Below the pieces are notes generated by a model that had not been told where the DNA came from, did not search any database, and saw nothing but the letters and a program-made list of their open reading frames with translations. Both the position numbers and the translations under genes were made by a program. From positions 62,001-126,000 of the forward strand of contig KV419451.1 in the NCBI GenBank assembly GCA_001630475.1: a stretch of 64,000 bases of DNA, written 5' to 3'. The DNA comes from Sistotremastrum niveocremeum HHB9708 (Eukaryota; Basidiomycota; Agaricomycetes; Sistotremastrales; Sistotremastraceae). Of the stretch, positions 55,956 through 64,000 are shown piece by piece; position 1 is the stretch's first letter; each line of letters starts with the position of its first letter.

Positions 55956-56606
55956 TGCACTTTTGAGCCAATCTCGTCTTTTCTTGTTGGTTTGTAGTTG
56001 GCTTCTCGCATTTGTTCTGGGCTCCTATAGTATTCTGTAATCTTTGAGAAATACAATCCATTATGATCATTCTCTATTTATCCGTTTTCGGTCCCGAATC
56101 TTATGGACAAAGTAGTACGCTACTAATACCTGTCACCTGTTAACGCCACTTTTCGGACTGAGAATTAGACCGTGTTTAGCGCATTTGTGGCTTGACATTG
56201 ATTCCAAAGATGGTCATAGGGGAGTATCATGTAGCGTTCTTTCTGGGCGCTTGTGTCGGAGTTTGCTAGTGTCATCCTTACCCGCAGACTGTTTCTTCGA
56301 ACGTCGACCCTGATCATGCCAAAAAGTTCAGAGACGCTCCGTCTACGGACTCCTACATGGTTACAATTCCAAGAACAACTCTTCCTGCTGCTGATAAGGC
56401 CAACGACCTCCCTCTTGCGCTCATCGTCATCTAGACCTCTGCACATTCGTTCTTGCATTCGTTCCTATAGCTTCATAGATCTGCAACATATAAATTTCTC
56501 TTCAACACCGTGGCAAGCGCACGGACCTATGGCATCCCTCTCTTAAGCCAATTCAATCTGACAATCTTGACTGCGTCTGTCTGCACTTCGTTCCCCGCCA
56601 CTGTTG
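55956..56606. other. Intergenic between protease and seven-TM gene
   Basis: No exon chain with sense; frames here lack motifs. Confidence 0.35.
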
Positions 56607-58586
56607 ATGGCAACACTGGGTCCGACATCCTTCCAAAACGTATCTTTTGAAAGTGACTACGTCCAGAAAGTCGTTATTGGAATCATGGGAGTTTATTTGT
56701 ATGATCTTGCAATTTATTTTCTCCGAAGGCTTCATTTCTAATTACCAGTAATATCGTGCAGCTGGGAAATCCTGAACACTCTTTCCTCGGACCTCGAGAT
56801 CTTCGGACGGCTTCGTGATGCCATATTCGACAAGCCGTCAGTACAGCGTCGCTCTGACATTACGTCTTACGTGCGCCTTTGAGTTTACCTCTAAGCGCCA
56901 GTACTCAATCTCAATTTTTAGGGTTTCTATTTTTTGTCAAGATGCGTCTTCCTTGGAGCGCTGGCGACGGGGTAATTCGGCCGATTATTGTATCATTTGG
57001 CGTCACCGACGGCTTCGCTAGCATTGCATCTCTTCAGGTCCCTCTCCAAACGACAGGAGTCGAACTGCCATGTCGAAGTACACGTTTACTCAGTTCCGGG
57101 ATTCCTCTTCTCTAATTCGAGATCTAGCTGTCTATGCCACAACGCAACTCCTTATATGTCTATCTCACGGCTCGGCGTTCATCATCTTCTTATTTCGAAC
57201 GTTCGTGTCGAAGTGTTTGTCTTTGTTGAATCTGTACTCAGAAAGATTTTCGTAAACAGAGCTGCTCTACTTCGTTATAATCGCCTCATTTGTTCCATCT
57301 TAATTTTCCTGGCTTTATTCCACTGGGCGATTCTTGTCGCGAACGTTTTCGCAGAGAGATGGCCTGCGAAATGTGGTAATATCGGTGTTTCCCAGCTCTC
57401 TAGATTGACAGTTCGGAGTTGTCATATGTTCAGTAAGCACATTTCCATTTCAGCTTCGAGGGACTGTCAGCGATTTCTTTTGCCCATCTAGCTACTATGC
57501 TCGGAACGTCAATGGTCATTATAATATTTGTCGCGATTGGAAGGCGCTTTCTAGCACTGTCCATTCGCGTGGCTCTGTTTCAGGGAGGCGTGATATACAT
57601 TGTGATCACTACTTTTGCGGCTCCTATTCCAGCGGCATGTCCCTCTGCGAGATTATTTGCCGCATACTCATGTGGCCTAAATAGGTGTTTATGCTTCTTA
57701 ATATCAGAGGTTCGTTGATATCCGGATTTGTTGCCTTGGCGCAGAAGGACTCACATCGTTTCGCACTCCAGATGATTTCTCTGCAATTGCCGTCATGGCA
57801 TCGACGTGCGTGGTCGTCGTTTGCTGTAATCGGTTAATACAGCAAGGGCGCTATAGAGACATAGCTCCTACCTTTTCGTGCGTTCAGAACTTGGATTTCG
57901 CATATTTCCTCATTGAATATTACCAATAGAACCAACGGCAGTGATAAAAGTGAAGACACTGATCAGTTCCCGATATCTCCGGATTCGAATTTCGAATCTC
58001 AGCGATTGGAAAGTTTGAAGTCATGGCTTAAGCGAGCCCCTCCACCGATCGCCAGCTCTAGCTACGCCCTTAGAAATCTTTCAACCCACAGCACGTCGCC
58101 GATGATGCAGGATACTCCCGGAGAAACATCGGCAAGTCGTGCCGAAGCCGAGTGGGCATCTATTTCCCTTGCAGATTTAAATCGTGTTGGACTAATTGGT
58201 ATATCTTTCTCAAACGTTGTAGCCCTGAAACCGGCATCATAATCTCCGATTGCATGAGATCCAATGACGAGGTCGATTCACACTCTTGTGCTCCAAAAAT
58301 TGCCAGTTCGGACTCGAGCGATTCGTTTTTCACGGATATGGAAATCGCGGGCGATGAATTTGCAAACGTCGAAGACCCAAAACCTACGCGCATTCGCGTC
58401 CCCAAGAACACCTGGCTACTCTCTACTCCAACTTCATTCTCTAATGATCTACATTCTACTCAAAACACGACGTCGAGACGCCAAAATGATATTCGGGCAA
58501 CGCCACCTATTCCGGGCCGGAGTGAAAGAAGTAAAGGAAAAGGTAAAGAGGTGATTCCATCGGCCACTTACGATCGATGGAGATAA
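56607..58586 (+). CDS. Seven-TM agaric membrane protein family gene (exon borders uncertain, may be decaying)
   Basis: ATG 56607 and a GTATGA..GTGCAG intron give QKVVIGIMGVYFWEILNTLS, then SDLEIF, the usual start of a large agaric multi-TM family (DUF6533-like). Further segments that fit later helices are ICSILIFLALFHWAILVANV, LSAISFAHLATMLGTSMVII, IRVALFQGGVIYIVITTFAA and DDFSAIAVMASTCVVVVCCN. They lie in order but in different frames, and the joins in between would need introns of only about 20-30 nt, so either splice sites are unusual or the gene is broken. A hydrophilic tail follows (RAEAEWASISLADLNRVG) and a further exon ending at 58586 (TRIRVPKNTW). Predicted membrane protein; function unknown. 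Confidence 0.5.
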
Positions 58587-59097
58587 CAGTGGCTAAGTGG
58601 ACGGTCTGGATTGATGGACAGTGACACTGACTTTGTAAGATGTTATTATCTCTAACTTAATTTCGTACGCTTTTACTGCGAACTTTCTTGTCCTCTCAGC
58701 TCATACACGTTGTAGCTTAGATGGGATTCAAAGAACTCTTATACCCTGGTTATCAAGTCAATGCTGTAGATTTAATCTGTATCATTAATAGACGGATAGA
58801 GAGGGTACAACGTGATGTAGATGTCTACGCTTACGACGCTTATCGTGGCTTCAGCGGCATTCGACCCGAATCAAGCCATCACATGTAGCCTGATTCTACT
58901 GGTCTCGAAGACATCTGAAGCAGTTTGAGTCAGGTCTCCGTGCTATGTCTGGGTTCTGAACATTGATTATAGTACAGCACATAAGAACTTGATTCTCTCG
59001 CACAAGATGTACTGGTACATAGTCCATACACTCTCTAAACCTTACTGTGAATGAGACTAAGAAACTAAGAAATGTGTCGTCTTTTACTTGTCGTACT
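58587..59097. other. Intergenic (convergent)
   Basis: Nothing recognised; AT-richer than surrounding genes, consistent with two converging 3' ends. Confidence 0.35.
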
Positions 59098-60098
59098 TCA
59101 AAGCACACCTAATACCTCTAATGCCTTTGTGCCAATTATTCCAAGCCCATCATGAGGTAATCGAGCCCTCTTAAGAGCATCTTCAGCGGTCGCAGGATCA
59201 ACGACGCCGGTACCATTAGGGCCACGCGCATGCACTATGTGTTGGACGATCGATGCCGTAAATTCGGGATGTCCTTGAAGTGTAAATATATGCGTGGACG
59301 AGGCATCTTCACGGGGGACGATGAATCCGTGAATGGGGGTGAGGGGAGTTGAACCAAGTAGTTTAATGTTGGGATACGGAGGAAGAGAGGGGACGTGATC
59401 ACGATGGACCTGTTGGAGTTTCTATATAATTGAGGGTCGTTAGTTGTGAGTTACATTGTTGGTTTTCAATGTTAGGGTTATCAAACCAGGTAGACTCGGG
59501 GGTCTGCGGGTGTCGACTGGTTGACTCACAAGAACTGGAACGCCGAAGAATTCACGGCCAACTTCGTTTAGTTCCATCTCATAAACGCCTAATTCCCAAT
59601 GTCCATTATTTGGAGCAACACTTCCTCCAAGCGCTCGGGCCATGATTTGGTGACCGAGGCAAAGCGCTGAGAGCCAGTATGTCAGCGTTTGGATATCCAT
59701 CGTACTCACTGAGTACTCACCGACGATTGGAAGGTGAGGGCGGGATTTTACAACGTCTGTCATAAAATTGACCAATTTCGTGATCCATTCCAGAGGCTCA
59801 TATGCAGATGCAGCTATCCAAGGACGTCGCAAGACTGCCTTAACCTTGCAGATAAGCACGTACATGATCCCGTCAAGACTAGCGCTTCATATTGATCCAA
59901 ATCAGGATATTCCATCTTGTGAACGACATCATATCCATCCATGATGAATCTTGACTCTGGAACCACAGTATCTCCCAAGGCAGTTCGAAGTGAGTTGCGT
60001 AGCCAGTCCCCATAAATCTGCAGATAATCTCCTGATTCTCTGACGACCGGTGGAACAGGCGTGTCGCATATCAGCAGAGCAATCCTGACGGGAGCCAT
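59098..60098 (-). CDS. Class I glutamine amidotransferase-like protein
   Basis: ATG 60098 (MAPVRIALLICDTPVPPVVR). Later exons give EYPDLDQYEALVLTGS, EPLEWITKLVNFMTDVV, RPHLPIVG, then a splice to ALCLGHQIMARALGGSVAPN with the nucleophile Cys elbow, HWELGVYEMELNEVGREFFG, QQVHRDHVPSLPP, IFTLQGHPEFTASIVQHIV (catalytic His-x-Glu). All three triad residues are present. Stop TGA 59098-59100. Stand-alone GATase1 proteins of this type are cytosolic and include gamma-glutamyl-peptide hydrolases; the substrate is not defined by sequence. It is divergent from the next gene, 395 bp apart. Confidence 0.85.
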
Positions 60099-60493
60099 TG
60101 TCAATGATAACGGTGGTTAGGGCGGAAGAACCTGGACGTAAGACGACATCGGACGCACCGGACGGGAACGTCTAAGTAGGGATTCGACGTCAGCATTTCC
60201 TGAACCGGCTATCTTCGGCTCAGAGAACCGGAGATCTAGCCGGCTCGGAAACGGAGCGGAAATCGGATTCATTGGCTCATTGTGCCTTGATCAGGAAAGC
60301 TCGTTGTGGTTCAGACCTTATTATGAGTCTCAGGTGGTCTCAGTCCTGGCAATCTCTTATACATCATCCACCATCGTTTGATACTCTGGAACCGTCTTGA
60401 AATTGATTTGAAAACGCCCTGCGCCTGCGGGTACGCGGAATCCTACCGTATCCATCTTTTTCGCCGACAAAGTCAAAGCCACCATTCACGGGG
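60099..60493. promoter_or_regulatory. Divergent promoter region, GATase / nucleotidyltransferase gene
   Basis: About 395 bp between two divergently read genes. A repeated CCGGCT/AGCCGG motif occurs near 60208-60250. No clear TATA box. Confidence 0.4.
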
Positions 60494-63400
60494 ATGAATC
60501 AGACCATCAGGTATCATTCTCTGCTTGATCAAGATAGCCAACTACTTCTGAATGTATGTTCTCATCTTTCCTGCCTATTTTCCGTGTATTGAACGCGTCG
60601 GTGTTGCTCCAGACGTTCACAGTGAGAGATGAGACATTGCGGATGCACGATGCTGTGGTCGCGAAAATCAGGAAGATCGTTCAGCTTTACGAGATTGAGA
60701 AAGGGGAGCAATGGGATGTTGAAGCCGTGAGCCCATTCGTGGATCACGCGCCCTTGGAGTTGGTTGTGGTGGTGCGTTGAATTTTCTCTAGTCCTGAAGG
60801 TCGCTGACTGGTGGCACAGGACAGAAGAAGGCCGTTTGGTGTACCCCCAGAGCACGGCAATAGACCTTTGCCATCTCTGTATGATCACGAGTGCGTCATT
60901 TTATATTTCTCTCACGTATGCCACTGTCTAACTGGTCTCAGGAAGCTTGCCTGGGTCCTACTACAGCACAACGTTGTGTCATCACTCCTTCCTCATACAA
61001 CTACACCGCTTACACAGTTTCCGCGAAATATCCTGAGCGATAGCGATGGTAAATCGCTGTTGAACCGGCAATACTCAAGTCTTCCAGCCTATACATGGCC
61101 TACATATCGACCTCCATTCACATGCGAAACCATGTATCCTCCTACACTGTTCTCAATCGACAATGGAACGCCGTTCTATATAAGTCCGGCCTCACCGTTT
61201 CATAGAATGCACCAAAGGATTCTGCACGAACTTGGAGACATGGAGGGTGTAGGAAGTACCTCGGGGGAGCTCATAGGCTTGGTCTGGTTGTGGATCATGA
61301 GTCATGGGGTTACGTGTATGGAGGTGGAACTGCGAACCGTAGTGTGGATGGTTTTCTCGTTCCTCCGGGTGCGTGATTTAATTTGCTTCGCGTCTCGAGG
61401 CCCACCAAAGCTGATTGACGCACATAGCATCAGAAGTTTATCCCGGATATCTTTGACACCAGACCCGCGGCACACAACCCGGGGGATGGCCCGGTGGAGA
61501 AAATGGAGGCTTGGATCCGTCGACCAGTATATGCTGGGACGGAAGGATTTTCAACGGGACCCTCTTACGAGGCATTCGAGATTGAGTATGTTGCAAGAAA
61601 GAAGCATGGGGTCACGTCAAGGCCGATGCCTAGCGCAGGCGTATTGTTTCATCTCTTCCACTCGTTCGTTGTCACCTTTTTGTATGGGAGTTTTGCCTGA
61701 TATGCTTCATATTGTCATAGATGGCTCTCCGGTCATCCCATTGTGCCCCCTCAAGTCGCGATATTCGATACTGATATCAAGGGCTCCCCCTTCAAACGGA
61801 ACTCTTGCAAGGCGCAGACGGGGTTCGACTACTTCTTTTGTATTATGTCCGTTCGAGAAGGAGGTCTAATCTGGAGGGAAGAGGCACCCATTGAGAGCAC
61901 ATCAATGGAGTCAGGTGCATCGAACATTGAGCGGCAGCAATGTAGAAGCTTCGGCGAAAAGCAAAGGAGCGGAGGGGCATTCGACGAGGGTGAAAGACAA
62001 ACGGATTGGTTCGCTATCAATGCTGTCGTCGTCCGAGATCCTATCTTGATGCAATATGTGAGTGATCCCACACCGTCATCTCCTCCGTCTCATAGTAAAA
62101 TGCGAAGAATCACGCAAGGACTATATCGCGCGAAACGTGGTTCCATATCGCGTATCACTCGTCTGCCGCTGTCAAAGCTCTGGGCAGTGGCTTTCCGCTC
62201 ATCGCAACCTTTGGAGACTTGAGCAGCATTGGCAAACAAGATGCTCACGCTCAAGCTCGACTCAATGCGATTCGTGGAATTCATGTCAATCCGAGGGACC
62301 TGTTCATCGTGCAGGGTGCGCTGCAAGCGAAGACTAGAGCCTTCCAGGCTCGTGTGCCCCGGACGCGATTGTCCCAGTATCTTGAAGATCTACATCAGGT
62401 ACATCCCGTTGGCAACGGTCATCTCATGATTGATACTGACTGGCTTCGGTGCAGCGCAATCTCGTGTCGAGCTCAACGATGCAAAGGCGCCAACATACCA
62501 TCGAAAAGATCAGCAAATGTATCTGGCTCTGGTTCGGGCGCAAGTATAGGTTGGAAGTATTCGGAAGCACCAAGTACGGTGTTGATACCGAGAACAGTGA
62601 TTTGGATCTGGTCATTCTGGTAATCATGCGTTTTCCCTCCTCGGGTAGCTGAAGACTGATGATGATGTTAGGATCCCGAAAGGATGAGTGGCCCGAAGCC
62701 AACTAGATTTCCAACTAAATTGCCAGGTACTGATTCATCCTATAAATGCTCAAGATGCCCCTCTGACATGTGTCCCAGACATGTACGACGTACGGTAGGT
62801 TCATTTTGGACAGTCGCTAAGATACCTAATGACCGCTATGCAAAGACTTCTGGCAAATGTCTTTCGAAGATCCGGCTTCACAAACATCATCGCGGTCCCT
62901 TTCGCCTCCGTTCCAATCGTCAAGTTCCTCGATCCAGAGACTGGTATTCGAGGCGATATAAACATGAATCACCAGCTTGGCTTCTTCAATACCAAACTCA
63001 TCTCAGCGTACTGCGTTGAGCCAAGGTCGAAGGTGTTAATCAGGGCTGTGAAGACGTGGGCGAAGAGCCTTGGATTGAACGAGCCTAGTCCGAAAGGTGC
63101 AGGAGAGCAGACGAGCTTCAGTAGCTATGCCTTGACGTTGATGGTTATCGTCTTTCTGCAGGTGAGGTGTAGTATTAAAGACGGCCCGTACGAAGCTCAC
63201 GAGTATCCCAGGTCAAGGGTATGCTACCGAATCTTCAATCCACAATGGAACCCTTTGATCCTTTAGCGTCAACGGGGGTGTTCTGGTTGAGCAAGAAGGC
63301 AGAGGAAAACATAGCGTGCGACATTCGCTTTCGGACTTCAGAACATTGGCCACGCCCAGCCCCGGTTATTGGGAAGGAACATGTGGGCGATCTTCTGATC

Positions 63401-64000
63401 GAATGGTTCCGGTAAGATCGTAATACCCATGGATAACGAGCCTCTGAAGATGCTGATAATGAAACAGGTTCTGGGGGTATGAGATGTCCTATGAGAAAAG
63501 TCAAGCAAGCATCAGACACGGTGGATTCGTGCCCCGAGCGCAAAGAGCAGCGCATCGCTCTCTCCATCAAAGCTTCCATGCCATATCTTTGAGCGACCGC
63601 TCCGGCAATACGTCGCAGGAACAAGATCTATCAGCGATCCTAGAGTCGGATGCGAGCAATGAACTCAACGACGTGACGGAGAACGGAAAGAATTGGAGGG
63701 ATCTCTTGGTTGATTTACGGAAGCTCGACGAAGTCGAATATCGCCAATGGAGGAAGAACATGGATGCCGCGGAACAGGAAGAAATCCGACAGACTATGAA
63801 AGCTGCGGGACTATCTGTCCCCAAGGTCGTCGATTGGAACGACGAACCTCCAACGCCCACGGTCAGCATCGATACGGGTCGAAAGTATCAGGCGATAGGG
63901 ATAGATGGCGCGACGGAGGGCATCCACGAAAATGACATCGATGAAATGGCAGAAACTGCTGCTGCTGGCGGACAAATGACGGGCAACAACCGTAGACACG
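60494..64000 (+). CDS. Long protein with C-terminal Cid1-like RNA nucleotidyltransferase (continues past window)
   Basis: ATG 60494 (MNQTIRYHSLLDQDSQLLLN), exon 1 to 60553, then in-phase joins through TFTVRDETLRMHDAVVAKIR, PFVDHAPLELVVVDRRRPFG, YDHEKLAWVLLQHNVV, FSFLRHQKFIPDIFDTRPAA, FLWLSGHPIVPPQVAIFDTD, then ILMQY to NHARTISRETWFHIAYHSSA, and LEDLHQ to RNLVSSSTMQRRQHTIEKIS. The N-terminal 500 residues are unrecognised. The C-terminal part has VFGSTKYGVDTENSDLDLVI (GS plus D-x-D), VPIVKFLDPETG with GDINMN (third Asp), and a PAP-associated region EHVGDLLIEWFRFWGYEMSY. These are the motifs of Cid1/TUTase-type poly(A)/poly(U) polymerases, complete, so activity is expected. Reading is open at base 64000. 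Two separate genes remain possible, but every join I tried keeps frame. Confidence 0.75.

Noticed and set aside
56240-56546. Frame of 97 codons before the seven-TM gene
   Set aside because: Low sense, overlaps the expected promoter, no splice link to the downstream exons.
1-64000. Retroelement, LTR, Polinton or viral remains; CRISPR arrays
   Set aside because: No reverse transcriptase, integrase, capsid-like or terminal-repeat signals and no regularly spaced repeats were found.

Overview
The window is host nuclear DNA of a mushroom-forming basidiomycete (Agaricomycetes-like). Evidence: dense genes broken by many 45-75 nt GT..AG introns, F-box/LRR and NB-ARC-TPR proteins of the agaric type, DUF2235 hydrolases, Kre9-like GPI wall proteins, Zn2Cys6 regulators, an A1 aspartic protease with a GPI tail, and a eukaryotic tRNA-Gly with internal A/B boxes. 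I saw no retroelement, viral or Polinton-like remains. All exon joins were read by eye from splice signals, phase and protein sense.

Layout. 0-6 kb: 3' part of a fungal regulator, an unknown protein, an extended SDR reductase, and a small possibly mitochondrial protein. 6-10.3 kb: a gene-poor stretch. 10.3-12.4 kb: a large F-box protein. 13.2-27.1 kb: an accessory-looking block with four paralogues of a protein family I do not recognise (a head-to-head pair at 13.2-15.4 kb, a tandem pair at 24.4-27.1 kb), one NLR-like STAND NTPase with an MLKL/HeLo-like N-terminus, and two paralogous secreted WD40 proteins with an inverted repeat between them. 27.5-29.4 kb: a DUF2235 hydrolase. 30.8-31.8 kb: a Kre9-like GPI wall protein. 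32.8-37.1 kb: DNA2 nuclease-helicase, whose last exon and 3' flank are duplicated about 2.75 kb away at 29.9-30.3 kb. 37.5-39.2 kb: tandem GNAT acetyltransferases. 39.8-40.6 kb: a four-TM protein. 40.9-43.4 kb: a protein kinase spliced in frame to a patatin-like domain that has lost its catalytic motifs. 43.5-48.6 kb: two tandem MYND-finger paralogues. 48.8-51.7 kb: a complete Zn2Cys6 regulator. 51.9 kb: tRNA-Gly(GCC). 54.0-56.0 kb: a GPI-anchored aspartic protease. 56.6-58.6 kb: a seven-TM family gene, possibly decaying. 59.1-60.1 kb: a class I glutamine amidotransferase. 60.5 kb to the end: a long protein ending in a Cid1-like nucleotidyltransferase, cut by the window edge.

Housekeeping functions (DNA2, tRNA, probable RNA nucleotidyltransferase) lie between lineage-specific, locally duplicated genes. 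Five families are duplicated within a few kb (unknown nuclear family, WD40, GNAT, MYND, DNA2 tail). The best candidates for undescribed biology are the four-member family around the NLR-like gene, the secreted WD40 pair, and the kinase-pseudopatatin fusion.
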